64,000 nt of DNA from an uncultured Bacteroidota bacterium. Lineage in GTDB: Bacteria; Bacteroidota; Bacteroidia; Chitinophagales; Chitinophagaceae. Below the pieces are notes generated by a model that was not told the DNA's origin, made no database searches, and saw nothing but the letters and a program-made list of their open reading frames with translations. This document shows, in pieces, positions 28,901 through 40,076 of the stretch. Within the stretch, counting starts at the first letter, position 1. Each line of letters starts with the position of its first letter. The translations under genes were made by a program, and so were the position numbers. The stretch spans positions 1-64,000 of the forward strand of contig CAIJXT010000021.1 of assembly GCA_903824665.1 (NCBI GenBank). Reading direction: 5' to 3'.

Positions 28901-28932
28901 CAAACCTACCCAGTGCTGCCCCCTTGGGCAAT
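28901..28932 (-). promoter_or_regulatory. Bacteroidota-type promoter (ATTG - 20 bp - TAGGTTTG)
   Basis: On the minus strand, TAGGTTTG (28901-28908) matches TAnnTTTG exactly. ATTG (28929-28932) lies 20 bp upstream, close to the -33 TTTG consensus and with the right spacing. The start codon at 28888 is 12 bp downstream, giving a very short leader. Confidence 0.55.
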
Positions 28933-29047
28933 AACGCATTTGTGTTATTTTGTTTCCAAAGGTGAGGGCCTAGGTGTACGGTCTGATTTTTAGGGAGCAG
29001 TTTTTCAAAATTTATTACATTTATACCCTTAACATCAATTCGTTTTT

Positions 29048-29581
29048 ATGAGACTCATTTTTGTATTGTTATTGCTTGTTTCGGTTCATGCTGCCAACGG
29101 GCAGGATTTTTGTAAACTGATCAAGAAAGAGGTATCTGAAAACAAGGTGCAGACCGACTACTCATCTCCTTTCAAGTTTGACGAAATGCCTGCCATCAGG
29201 GTGAAACGTAGTATCAGTACGGACGAAGACTATCCATATGACAATTTCATTATGATGTTTCATGTGACCTGCCCTTTGGATGATATTTACAATAAAACAG
29301 CAGATGGCGGTCAGGACGAGAAAAAGGAAAAATCACTTACTATTTTCTTTGACGACAACTCGAAAATAGTAGATGATACTGTTGAGATCAGCCATGACTT
29401 TACTGACGACCGAACTGAGGCTACTAGATATGTATATTATTCACTTACACCTGAATCGGTAGCTGAGTTATCCAACAAAAAAGTCACAAAGTTTGTGATT
29501 GCCGGGCAGGAACGGGCTTTTCCTGCTGATAGCGCCAATGCGGTAATGCAATATGTGAAATGCCTTAAAGCAGCCAAATAA
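29048..29581 (+). CDS. Secreted protein of unknown function
   Basis: 177 aa. A signal peptide (MRLIFVLLLLVSVHAANGQ) is followed by a charged domain of about 155 residues rich in Asp, Glu and Lys with alternating beta-type hydrophobic strands. No domain is recognised. A single Cys near the mature N-terminus (DFCKLIKKE) and another near the C-terminus (YVKCLKAAK) could form a disulfide. It is upstream of def on the same strand, but a 163-bp gap with its own promoter candidate separates them. Function unknown. Confidence 0.78.
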   Translation: MRLIFVLLLLVSVHAANGQDFCKLIKKEVSENKVQTDYSSPFKFDEMPAIRVKRSISTDEDYPYDNFIMMFHVTCPLDDIYNKTADGGQDEKKEKSLTIFFDDNSKIVDDTVEISHDFTDDRTEATRYVYYSLTPESVAELSNKKVTKFVIAGQERAFPADSANAVMQYVKCLKAAK

Positions 29582-29647
29582 GCTGTCTCTTGCAGCATTT
29601 TATGAAAGACAGAAGCGTTTTTTCATTCACCCGAATGAAAATCACTG

Positions 29648-29655
29648 TAACTTTG
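29648..29655 (+). promoter_or_regulatory. Candidate -7 promoter element TAACTTTG for def
   Basis: An exact TAnnTTTG match 89 bp upstream of the def start. A TTTTTT run (29618-29623) about 24 bp upstream is a poor -33 candidate. Confidence 0.45.
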
Positions 29656-29744
29656 CATTTCAAAAAATTTTGACATCCGGTTGATTGTCTTCTTAATGGG
29701 CGCAACAAACCGGTTTTTCTATTCATCATTTTACAGGCATTTAG

Positions 29745-30323
29745 ATGATTTTACCGATAGTAGCGTATGGTAGCCCGGTATTGCGCAAAGTATGTGAAGA
29801 CTTGACACCTGAGTATGCTGAGCTTTCCAAGCTGTTGTCTGATATGTGGGAGACATTGTACAACAGCAGTGGGGTAGGGTTGGCTGCGCCTCAGATCAAC
29901 AAACCGATCAGGTTGTTTATTGTTGACACCATACAGATCGTTGAGGATTTTAATGATGAAGATAAACGGAAATACCCTGGTGAAGAACCTATAAAGCAAG
30001 TATTCATCAATGCCCGGAAAATAGAAGAAACCGGCAAAACGTGGCCTTACAATGAGGGCTGCCTGAGCATACCCAAGGTGCGCGAGGATATACTGCGCAA
30101 CAGCCATGTCAGGCTAGCTTACCTCGATGAAAACTTCAAAAAACATGAAGCTGTTTTTCATGGCATTACTGCCCGTGTTATCCAGCACGAATATGATCAC
30201 ATAGAAGGGAAGTTGTTTATTGACTACATTTCGCCACTGAAAAAGCGGCTGCTGAAGAAAAAGCTCGACGACATATCAAAAGGCAAGGTGCAGACTGACT
30301 ACCGGATGATCTTTAACAAATAA
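29745..30323 (+). CDS. def: Peptide deformylase
   Basis: 192 aa. All three family motifs are present: GVGLAAPQ (43-50), EGCLSIP (104-110, metal ligand Cys106) and QHEYDH (147-152, ligands His148 and His152 with catalytic Glu149). The enzyme removes the formyl group from the initiator methionine of nascent proteins in the cytosol and is essential in most bacteria. Length is normal, with a C-terminal helix of Lys-rich sequence. The neighbouring hydrolase starts directly after its stop, so they may be co-transcribed. Confidence 0.98.
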   Translation: MILPIVAYGSPVLRKVCEDLTPEYAELSKLLSDMWETLYNSSGVGLAAPQINKPIRLFIVDTIQIVEDFNDEDKRKYPGEEPIKQVFINARKIEETGKTWPYNEGCLSIPKVREDILRNSHVRLAYLDENFKKHEAVFHGITARVIQHEYDHIEGKLFIDYISPLKKRLLKKKLDDISKGKVQTDYRMIFNK

Positions 30324-30423
30324 TGTGAATGTACCGGGGTTGCCTGCTACCAGCATGCAGGACCATTTCTATTGCGAGTCTTGTGAGCCTGGATCTTATT
30401 GCGTGCACAACCAGATAAATGCT

Positions 30424-31221
30424 ATGCCGTATATCTCTACTGGAAAAGAGCAATTGCACTATGTGCAGTCCGGAACTGGTAAACGAGTCCTGTTGGCGTT
30501 CCATGGTTTTGGTGAATCGTCATCACGATTTCTGGTTTTTAACCCCGAACTAGCGGCTGGTTACACAATACTCGCTTTCGATCTGCCACATCACGGCGAT
30601 TCGATCTGGCAGTATGGCGTGCGATTGGATGCTGATGGACTCAGGCAACTTATTGAGAATGTAAAACAAAAATTTGCTGTATCCGTTGTTTCTCTGATGG
30701 GATACAGTATCGGCGGCCGGGTTTGCCTCAGTATCATAGCGACTGTGCCAGATAGCATTGAGCAGGTGCTATTATTGGCTACCGATGGGCTTTCGCTCAA
30801 TTATAATTATCTCTTTCTGACGCGAACGTTTGCTGGCAGGTCGTTTTTCAAGTTCATGTTGGGTGCTCCGAAAACGGCGCATAGTATTGCGCGGGCGCTT
30901 CATGGGCTCAGGGTCATTTCTCCAACCCGGTACCGACTTGTTGTAGGCGCAACAGATACCAGCGCAAAACGCGTTCAGTTGTATAACGGCTGGTACAGTC
31001 TCAGTCATTTGGTTGTGGCGCCCGAGAAATTGCGATCAGTCATAAATGCACATGCCATACGGGTTGTAGTGATAATGGGCAAATATGACAAAGTGCTGCC
31101 ACCTCAACTGGCACATAGTTTTGCTAAGGGCGCAACGAGTATGCGGGTTATTGTTCTTCCTAAAGGGCACAAGTTGTTTGACGAAACAAATGTTGGTGAA
31201 ATAGCCGGGTACTTATTGTAA
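30424..31221 (+). CDS. Alpha/beta-hydrolase
   Basis: 265 aa from the ATG at 30424. The frame is open further up to a GTG at 30325, just after the def stop, with another ATG at 30355. The shorter start is preferred because MPYISTGKEQLHYVQSGTG is where this family usually begins, and the upstream segment is Cys-rich and unlike the fold. Features seen: oxyanion motif HGFG, nucleophile elbow GYSIGGR, candidate acid Asp in MGKYDKVLP and catalytic His in PKGHKLF, so the triad is complete. It probably hydrolyses an ester or similar small substrate in the cytosol; the substrate is unknown. Confidence 0.85.
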   Translation: MPYISTGKEQLHYVQSGTGKRVLLAFHGFGESSSRFLVFNPELAAGYTILAFDLPHHGDSIWQYGVRLDADGLRQLIENVKQKFAVSVVSLMGYSIGGRVCLSIIATVPDSIEQVLLLATDGLSLNYNYLFLTRTFAGRSFFKFMLGAPKTAHSIARALHGLRVISPTRYRLVVGATDTSAKRVQLYNGWYSLSHLVVAPEKLRSVINAHAIRVVVIMGKYDKVLPPQLAHSFAKGATSMRVIVLPKGHKLFDETNVGEIAGYLL

Positions 31222-31225
31222 TGGT

Positions 31226-31250
31226 TACCCGGGGGGTACTAACGGATTTT
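31226..31250 (+). terminator. Possible weak terminator after the hydrolase gene
   Basis: A 5-bp GC-rich stem (TACCC/GGGTA) is followed 8 bp later by a T6 run beginning at 31247. It is short and imperfect. It lies between convergent genes where a terminator is expected. Confidence 0.3.
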
Positions 31251-31291
31251 TTGGTCGCGAACTGCTGCCAGTAGATTGGCGAGCCAGGGTG

Positions 31292-32716
31292 TTAGCTGTT
31301 TTCTTCTGTTTCGTCGCTTATCGGGTTGATGGTGAGCTTCACCCTTGTAATACGCATTTTTTCTACTGCAATCACTGTGAAGTCGTATTGCTGGTAGCTG
31401 ATAACTTCATTAACCGCTGAGAATTTTCCTGATATTTCCAGTACAAGTCCCGCCAGCGAATCGCTTTCACCACGAACTTTCTCAAATTCGTCGGAGGGTA
31501 GTCCGATTATACGACACACATCATTGATTAGTGTTTTGCCTTCGAACATGAAATTGTGGTCATCTATTTTTTTGTAATGGAGGTCGTCTTCATCAAACTC
31601 GTCTTTAATGTCGCCTATTATTTCTTCCATTATGTCTTCAAGTGTGATGATGCCGGAAGATCCGCCAAACTCATCCACTACGATCGCAAAATGCTGGCGT
31701 TTCTGCTGGAATTCTTTTAGCAGGTCTTCTATCAGTTTTCCTTCGTGCACATAGAAGGCAGGCCGCATAAGAGTATGCCAATCGAAACTGTCATTGTCAA
31801 TGTGTGGCAAAAAGTCTTTTGTATGAATCATACCGGCTATGGTATCCAGATTTTCCTGGTATACAGGGAGGCGAGAGTAGCCGACTTCTATGCAATACTT
31901 CCTTACCTCCGGGAACGACATATCAAAATCGATACCACTTACATCGAGCCGGGTACGCATTACCTGCCGTGCTGTAATGTTGCCGAATTTCAAGATGCCT
32001 TTGAAGATATTTACTTCTTCCCGAGTGGCAGTGTGGCCAACAGTAAGTTCTATAGCGTGTTCAAAATCTTCGCTCGATATATTGGAAGATTTTGTGCCCA
32101 TACGCCCTTCAATAAACCGGGTGGATGAAACGAGTATACCACTAACGGGAGTGAATAGCCAGGTAAGTGCCTGCAGAAATGGCGCAGAGAATAGAGCCAT
32201 CCGAAGATTGTTTTGTGTTGCGTATACCTTTGGCAGTACCTCTCCGAACAATACCAGCAAAAAAGTCACGCAGATCACCTGAATCAGAAAAGACCCGATT
32301 GCATTGATGCCGGGTGGCAGCAAAGAATGCACGAGCATATCGGTAGTAATAACGATGGCAATGTTGATAAAGTTATTGGCCACCAGAATCGTAGCCAGCA
32401 ATCGCTTGGGTTGCTCTAGCAACAGCGACGCGGTACGTGCTCCGGCACGCTCATTTGTCTTTAGAAAGTTGATGTCTTTGGCAGATAAAGAAAAGTAGGC
32501 GGTCTCTGCACCGGCTGTTATAGCGGTCATCAGCAATAACACAAGAATTGCTACAATCAGTATAGTAGCACTCGACGTAGAGAAAGCTTCGTTTGTAAGA
32601 TCAAGGAGCAGCGGTATCAGTTTCGTGTCGCCTTCAGTGCTTTCCAATGTGTAATTTGATTTGATGACAGTTCCAAAGTTAAAAAAAGGAATGAAACCAT
32701 AAAAGTTTCCGACCAT
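31292..32716 (-). CDS. gldE: GldE-like CNNM/CBS/CorC membrane protein
   Basis: 474 aa. A 48-residue N-terminal extension precedes a CNNM (DUF21) domain with four membrane segments between about 50 and 210. A CBS pair follows (RQVMRTRLDVSGID and VDEFGGSSGIITLEDIMEEIIGDI), then a C-terminal CorC/HlyC transporter-associated domain (about 395-465). This architecture plus its position directly after ssb in a mutY-ssb-gldE order fits GldE, a gliding and T9SS-associated inner-membrane protein of Bacteroidota. General CorC-type divalent-ion transport relatives are the alternative. The usual partner gldD is not next to it; a convergent hydrolase follows instead. It starts 25 bp after the ssb stop. Confidence 0.82.
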   Translation of the reverse strand: MVGNFYGFIPFFNFGTVIKSNYTLESTEGDTKLIPLLLDLTNEAFSTSSATILIVAILVLLLMTAITAGAETAYFSLSAKDINFLKTNERAGARTASLLLEQPKRLLATILVANNFINIAIVITTDMLVHSLLPPGINAIGSFLIQVICVTFLLVLFGEVLPKVYATQNNLRMALFSAPFLQALTWLFTPVSGILVSSTRFIEGRMGTKSSNISSEDFEHAIELTVGHTATREEVNIFKGILKFGNITARQVMRTRLDVSGIDFDMSFPEVRKYCIEVGYSRLPVYQENLDTIAGMIHTKDFLPHIDNDSFDWHTLMRPAFYVHEGKLIEDLLKEFQQKRQHFAIVVDEFGGSSGIITLEDIMEEIIGDIKDEFDEDDLHYKKIDDHNFMFEGKTLINDVCRIIGLPSDEFEKVRGESDSLAGLVLEISGKFSAVNEVISYQQYDFTVIAVEKMRITRVKLTINPISDETEENS

Positions 32717-32741
32717 TTTTTAATATTAGTATGTGTTTTGA

Positions 32742-33194
32742 CTAAAAGGGCAAGTCGTCTTTTGTAAGCGGACTGCCGGGCGGTGTGTTGTCGAAAGTTA
32801 TATCAGGAAATCCGTTGGCTTCTGGCGCAGCGTTATCTCCGTTGCCTGCTTCAGTGTGTTCCTTCCGCTTGTCGAGCATTACGAGATTATCTCCAATAAT
32901 CTCTGTGCTAAAACGGCGGTTTTTATCTTTATCTTCCCAGGTTCTGGTTCTTATCCTTCCCTCCAGATATATCAGGCTGCCTTTGTGCAGGTAACGCTGA
33001 GCCAGGTCGGCTAGTCCGCGCCACAACACAACAGTGTGCCATTCTGTTTGTGAAACTAATGTACCACTTTTGTCTTTATATGTCTCGGTAGTAGCAAGGG
33101 GGAATTTGGCCACAGCGATATTTCCTTCCAGATGTTGCAGGTCGGGTTCTTTGCCCAGATTACCTATCAAAACAACCCTATTTACGCCTCTCAT
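32742..33194 (-). CDS. ssb: Single-stranded DNA-binding protein
   Basis: 150 aa. The OB fold starts RGVNRVVLIGNLGKEPDL, with the conserved TEWHTVVLWRGLADLAQRYL and GSLIYLEGRIRTRTWEDKD segments. A short disordered linker leads to the acidic tip TKDDLPF, which recruits replication and repair proteins. The start at 33194 gives the standard N-terminus; an in-frame ATG 11 codons up adds non-family sequence. It sits between mutY and gldE on one strand with gaps of 47 and 25 bp, consistent with an operon. Confidence 0.97.
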   Translation of the reverse strand: MRGVNRVVLIGNLGKEPDLQHLEGNIAVAKFPLATTETYKDKSGTLVSQTEWHTVVLWRGLADLAQRYLHKGSLIYLEGRIRTRTWEDKDKNRRFSTEIIGDNLVMLDKRKEHTEAGNGDNAAPEANGFPDITFDNTPPGSPLTKDDLPF

Positions 33195-33241
33195 AAAAGT
33201 ACTATTTAGTCGTATGGATAAAAACAAATCACATTATCAAT

Positions 33242-34318
33242 CTAAAAGTATAAATTATTTTTAAAAAAAGAAACAAGTGTTTTAGGAAAGGCTAACTTTT
33301 TTAATTCGTTTATACTCACCCAAATGCCATTTGTCCGGCTTGGTGAAGGTTTTTTGTTCAGATTCGCAACAAAAAAGCTGGTATTTATAATTTGGTGTGT
33401 TAGTTTTTGTTGGGTATTTTCTTTGAAAACAATGAGATTGGGTGGTATGCCAGTTTGGCTGGCAAGCATGGATATGATGTCCGCAGTAGCGGCAGGATGT
33501 TCGCTGTTTTCTATAAGAAACGGTTGATGAAGGTTTTCCCATATATCTCCACTGCCCCTTTTTTCAATCCAAATGGTGTCTTTGAACTGCATCAACAGAT
33601 AGGCGAAAAACCGTGTCTTAACGACAATTTTCTTGCTCTTTACCGGTAAAATGCTTGCCAAGCCGGTTCCGGCTGACAGGCATTGCCGGCTTAACGGGCA
33701 ATCGCTGCAAATTGGTTTCTTGGGCGTACATACTGTTGCCCCCAGGTCCATAATGGCCTGATTGTAGTGAGCACTGTTGGCTTTGTCCAATAGCTCGTTT
33801 GCAAGGGCGGTGAACAGTAATTTGCCCTCTTTGGAGTCCGTAGGTGTATCAATGCCAAAGTACCTGGACAGTACTCTGTATACATTGCCATCGACCACTG
33901 CGTGAGGCAGCCTGAATGCGAATGAGGCGATAGCCGCCGCGGTGTAGGGGCCGATACCTTTCAATGTCAACAAACCTTCGTAGCTATCGGGAAAAATCCC
34001 CGAATACTCAGAGGTCACCAACCGCGCCGTGGCCAGCATGTTTTTGCACCGGTTGTAGTATCCAAGACCCTGCCATATTCTAAATACATCGTTATCATCA
34101 GCCGCTGCCAGAGCCTTAACTGTAGGGTAGGCAACAGTAAATTTTAAGTAGTACGGCAGCCCCTGCTGTGCACGGGTTTGCTGCAATATGATCTCGGAGA
34201 GCCATATTTTATATGGGTCCTGTTCCTCCTTCCAGGGCAAATCGCGTTTATTGACACTCGCATGCCATAGCAGGAGATTTTTAGTGAATGCTTTTTTTAT
34301 CGCAGCCTCTTGGTTCAT
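33242..34318 (-). CDS. mutY: A/G-specific adenine glycosylase MutY
   Basis: 358 aa. The helix-hairpin-helix/GPD motif LKGIGPYTAAAIASFA is followed by the catalytic Asp in AVVDGNVYRV. The iron-sulfur loop C-x6-C-x2-C-x5-C is intact (CTPKKPICSDCPLSRQC). A Nudix-like C-terminal domain recognises 8-oxoguanine. The enzyme removes adenine mispaired with 8-oxoG in base-excision repair. It is first gene of the mutY-ssb-gldE cluster. No HU/IHF gene lies between mutY and ssb. Confidence 0.97.
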   Translation of the reverse strand: MNQEAAIKKAFTKNLLLWHASVNKRDLPWKEEQDPYKIWLSEIILQQTRAQQGLPYYLKFTVAYPTVKALAAADDNDVFRIWQGLGYYNRCKNMLATARLVTSEYSGIFPDSYEGLLTLKGIGPYTAAAIASFAFRLPHAVVDGNVYRVLSRYFGIDTPTDSKEGKLLFTALANELLDKANSAHYNQAIMDLGATVCTPKKPICSDCPLSRQCLSAGTGLASILPVKSKKIVVKTRFFAYLLMQFKDTIWIEKRGSGDIWENLHQPFLIENSEHPAATADIISMLASQTGIPPNLIVFKENTQQKLTHQIINTSFFVANLNKKPSPSRTNGIWVSINELKKLAFPKTLVSFFKNNLYF

Positions 34319-34561
34319 CTGCCTGCAAATTACGTAAGGAAAACAGCCGGCTCCAAATAAACAACAGCTCTGTTTCCGTTTTTAGATGGAGGTGCTGTTT
34401 TTTTTACCTAAGAGGTGGGTTTTTTAGGTGTGTTTTAGGGCTGGCTTTTGCTCTTAATAGCAGTTTTGCAGATGGTTTTCAATCGTTTGTTACTTTTTGG
34501 TATAAAAATTGCAATACTATAAACGAACCTGATCCCTCGGGATTTACCTAAACCCTATCCT

Positions 34562-35929
34562 ATGTTATCCCGTGCTGCCATCTGGCTTTACGTAGTGCTT
34601 GCTACGTACATAGTATTCAATACAGAGCGTTATAAAAACAACATTTTTCAGTGGGATTGTTCAGGCTACTACGTCTACCTGCCAGCAGCGTTTATATATC
34701 ACGACCTGCACCGGATGGATTTCTACTATCGGATTAATTCGAGGTACAATTTGTCCGGACCGTATGAAACCTACGGGCTGATAGAGCAGAAAACAGGCTG
34801 CCGGACCAACAAGTATGCTGTTGGATCGGCCGTACTGATGTTGCCGCTGTTTTTGGTTGCACATTGCTTTACGCTGTCTACGCATTTGTTCGATGCCGAT
34901 GGTTATAGTATGCCATACCAGTTTGCGGGTATTTTTTCAGCTATTGTGTATGCAGCATTGGGGTTATATTTTATACGAAAGTTCCTTTCTGACTACTTTC
35001 CTGACCTGATAGTAGCTTTAACACTTATTTGCCTTGCCCTGGGTTCCAATCTCTATTGTTATACTGCTTTTTTTCCGGGCATGAGTCACCCCTTTAGTTT
35101 CTTTTTGTTTAGTGCTGTTTTGTTTTGCACGCACAAAGTTTATTCAGGCAAATATCATTTGCTACCTGTACTGGGTCTGCTGCTCGGCCTGGTCGCGATC
35201 ACGAGACCTGCAAATATTGTGATAGCGATATTGCCGTTGTTTTGGCAGGTTAATAGTTTTGCTGATCTTTCCGGCAGGTATCGTTTGTTGTATACACAAC
35301 GCAAGTATGTGCTGATTTCGCTATTGTTTTTTGTGCTGGCGCTTACGATTCAGATGGGCTACTGGAAGGTAACCCACGGTAGTTTTGTATACTATTCTTA
35401 CGTTGGTGAGCGCTTCAATTTTGCCCACCCTCATTTGTTGGAGGGTATATTTGGTTTCCGCAAGGGGTGGTTTGTATACACACCGGTAGCACTTCTGGCT
35501 ACCGGTGGCCTCATTGTTATATGGCGTGGCTTTCGCGACTTGTTTCCAGCCTTTTTGGTTTTTCTGGTACTCAATTTGTATGTCGTCTTCAGTTGGAATT
35601 GTTGGTGGTACGGCGGCGGATTTGGTGCGCGGCCGCTTATTGAATCTATGGCTGTAATGGCTTTCCCACTGGCCTGCGTTACTAACTATGTGTTTACAGA
35701 CCGGTGCCGGCATATGGTCAGGTGCTTTGCGATAACCATACTGGTCCTTGTGATTGCACTCAATATGTTTCAAACTTATCAGTACTACTTGGGTACCCTA
35801 GACTGTGATCGGATGAACCGCGCCTTTTACCTCAGGATTTTCGGAAAAGTGAGGGCCAGTGAGCAGGACTGGAAATACAGAATGACAGATGAGGAATACC
35901 GCAGGCAAGATGCTGAAAGCAAAAGGTAA
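34562..35929 (+). CDS. Polytopic membrane protein, possible GT-C type glycosyltransferase
   Basis: 455 aa with about 10 predicted membrane segments (for example 6-20, 93-112, 122-140, 147-165, 170-190, 197-215, 248-264, 300-318, 328-345, 377-396). A large non-membrane loop follows TM1 and contains the WDCSGYYVYLPA motif with an Asp, as in GT-C glycosyltransferases that use polyprenyl-linked sugars. The C-terminus (about 410-455) is charged and cytosolic or periplasmic. A second membrane protein of similar size follows 85 bp downstream, suggesting a pair acting in cell-envelope glycan or lipid modification. The function is inferred from topology only. Confidence 0.78.
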   Translation: MLSRAAIWLYVVLATYIVFNTERYKNNIFQWDCSGYYVYLPAAFIYHDLHRMDFYYRINSRYNLSGPYETYGLIEQKTGCRTNKYAVGSAVLMLPLFLVAHCFTLSTHLFDADGYSMPYQFAGIFSAIVYAALGLYFIRKFLSDYFPDLIVALTLICLALGSNLYCYTAFFPGMSHPFSFFLFSAVLFCTHKVYSGKYHLLPVLGLLLGLVAITRPANIVIAILPLFWQVNSFADLSGRYRLLYTQRKYVLISLLFFVLALTIQMGYWKVTHGSFVYYSYVGERFNFAHPHLLEGIFGFRKGWFVYTPVALLATGGLIVIWRGFRDLFPAFLVFLVLNLYVVFSWNCWWYGGGFGARPLIESMAVMAFPLACVTNYVFTDRCRHMVRCFAITILVLVIALNMFQTYQYYLGTLDCDRMNRAFYLRIFGKVRASEQDWKYRMTDEEYRRQDAESKR

Positions 35930-36014
35930 AGGTGCATTTTCGTTGTAAGAAGACAGGGAAGCATTATTATCTTACTTTATTACCTTTGACCAGTATAAGA
36001 ACAATTGCTATTTC

Positions 36015-37307
36015 ATGCGGATCAAATTCCCTCTTACTATAACCATATTGTTTCTTTTGATCGTACTTGAAAATCTGTGTCTGTACTATTTTTTCAGGCA
36101 GGGTGTCTGGACAACAGGAAAAAATGCGCTGTGTCTGTTTTTCGCTTCATTATCATTCGGTCTGGTATTTATTTACCGGTTTTACAATGAGACAATAGAC
36201 CCGGCACCTCTTGGGAAAAAGCGAAATTGGCTCAATTACACCAATATTCTTTTATTGCTCGGTGGTCTTTATCTCATAGGTATACCATACAATGAGTTTT
36301 TTCTTGAGCGGGATATTTATCCGGGCAACTCCGATATCATACCTATAATTCAGGTGGCCTGTAAGCGGTTTGTTGCAGGCAACTATCCCTATGGTGCAGT
36401 TACAACTTTTGGCTGGGCGTCAGAGGTGCTCTACCTGCCTATGCACTGGATGCCATTTAGCATTGCAGAGCTTTTTGAAATAGACTATAGATGGATCCCA
36501 TATGGTGTTTGGGGAATTGCAGGGCTCATACTGTGCGTCAGGGCTGCAAAGATTGCGAATCCGGTAATACGGGCTTTGGTGCCCCTGATACTTCTGGCAT
36601 CAAACTATGTGATGTTCTATTCCAACAATGCAATTGTTGAGGCAACTGTAGAACTGATGGTGGCTGGCTACTATATGATGCTCATTTCGGGTATGAACAC
36701 AGGAAATGGTGTTTTGCAAGGGCTGATAATCGGTACTTGTATGTTATCCCGCTATAGCCTTGTACTTTGGCTGCCACTTTATGCCTTTGTACTATTTGTA
36801 ACCGGTAGCCGGCGGCAACTCTATATCGCTACCGGTACCGCGGTTGCCATGGTGATGGGACTTTATGTGCTGCCCTTTCTGACGCGGGATCCGAAATTGT
36901 TTTCAAAGCTTTTTGGTGGATACGAGGGTGCCGCGGTATACGAGTGGACCCACCTCAATAAAGCCGAGCAGCCCATTCACCTCTTTTCCGGGACCGGCTT
37001 CGCTTACTATTTTTATACGAGGTTTACCGGGCACAGTATTCCGGAACGGATAAAGTTGCTGCAACGCACGCACCTTTTTGTGTGTCTGGGCGTTACTGCG
37101 CTGATGTGTGTGTGGTTTTGGTACAAGCAAAACCGGATAGACAAGCGGATATTCCTTATGGGGTCGTTCAAGATATATCTTACATTTTTTCTGTTTCTCA
37201 TTCAGGTTCCCTACGAATACCTGATGTGCGTGGGCAATTTTGTATCCATAGCATTGTTTTGCGAGCAGGCACGTTACAGGTTTGCCAAAGGCACAGCAAC
37301 GGTTTGA
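36015..37307 (+). CDS. Polytopic membrane protein of unknown function
   Basis: 430 aa with about 10 hydrophobic segments (for example 8-28, 38-55, 76-94, 165-180, 187-205, 213-230, 235-262, 268-288, 352-370, 388-405). The first periplasmic loop contains YNEFFLERDIYPGNSDI, with acidic residues placed as in GT-C type sugar transferases. It lies in tandem with the preceding membrane protein, and the two may be co-transcribed. No signature identifies the substrate, so no specific function is given. Confidence 0.75.
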   Translation: MRIKFPLTITILFLLIVLENLCLYYFFRQGVWTTGKNALCLFFASLSFGLVFIYRFYNETIDPAPLGKKRNWLNYTNILLLLGGLYLIGIPYNEFFLERDIYPGNSDIIPIIQVACKRFVAGNYPYGAVTTFGWASEVLYLPMHWMPFSIAELFEIDYRWIPYGVWGIAGLILCVRAAKIANPVIRALVPLILLASNYVMFYSNNAIVEATVELMVAGYYMMLISGMNTGNGVLQGLIIGTCMLSRYSLVLWLPLYAFVLFVTGSRRQLYIATGTAVAMVMGLYVLPFLTRDPKLFSKLFGGYEGAAVYEWTHLNKAEQPIHLFSGTGFAYYFYTRFTGHSIPERIKLLQRTHLFVCLGVTALMCVWFWYKQNRIDKRIFLMGSFKIYLTFFLFLIQVPYEYLMCVGNFVSIALFCEQARYRFAKGTATV

Positions 37308-37460
37308 TTTTTACCAATGCTAGTCGTACTTCTCCAATAACGTGTAGCCTTGAAGTGCGTTACATGCCCTTTTTCGATCGAGAAGGATTAGAAAGGTTCA
37401 ATGCAAAATTTAATGTATATTTTGCCTTAATAATCGCAGGTGTATTTTCTGAATTCAAGG

Positions 37461-37475
37461 ATAGATAATATTTAT
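37461..37475 (+). promoter_or_regulatory. OxyR-like half operator upstream of katG
   Basis: ATAGATAATATTTAT matches the OxyR half-site pattern ATAGnTnnnAnCTAT at all fixed positions except one (T for C). It lies 70 bp upstream of the katG start. The second half site expected 7 bp away is not evident. Confidence 0.4.
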
Positions 37476-37526
37476 ACCCTTTGGCTGCCAACTGACTTGA
37501 AACTACGATACTTTTACCCGTAATAA

Positions 37527-39779
<2,253 letters not shown>

Positions 39780-39804
39780 TTAAAAATTTTGAACAGTCAG
39801 CATT

Positions 39805-39837
39805 GCAAATGGTGGTCGTGTTATGGCCACCATTTGC
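39805..39837 (+). terminator. Terminator hairpin of katG
   Basis: An 11-bp perfect stem (39805-39815 with 39827-39837) with an 11-nt loop, 25 bp after the katG stop, followed by a short TTTTG run. Confidence 0.8.
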
Positions 39838-39977
39838 TTTTGTATCCCGGTCACATTTTCATCGCCTGAATAGTTGAGATATTGGGCAAGCCAAAGAATG
39901 TTGATCGGGATTGAAAGTCGGCGAACAGGTGTTCGAAAATGGTATGCTAACAGCGTTACAGGAATCGGAGGGTTGGT

Positions 39978-39986
39978 TTATCCACA
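39978..39986 (+). other. Single perfect DnaA-box nonamer TTATCCACA
   Basis: An exact match to the general bacterial DnaA box in the spacer between katG and the transketolase gene. A single nonamer can occur by chance. It is listed because a cluster of related nonamers lies at 50115-50221. Confidence 0.35.
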
Positions 39987-40048
39987 TTGTGCTCAAAAAT
40001 TATTCAAATCAGTTTTAGTTTTTAAGAAAAATTATTGCCCATAACCGC

Positions 40049-40056
40049 TACTTTTG
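40049..40056 (+). promoter_or_regulatory. Candidate -7 promoter element TACTTTTG
   Basis: An exact TAnnTTTG match 20 bp upstream of the transketolase start codon at 40077. It would give a leader of only a few bases. No TTTG -33 box at ideal spacing; a T-rich run lies at 40018-40023. Confidence 0.45.
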
Positions 40057-40076
40057 CAGCCAATTCGGTAAAGAAC

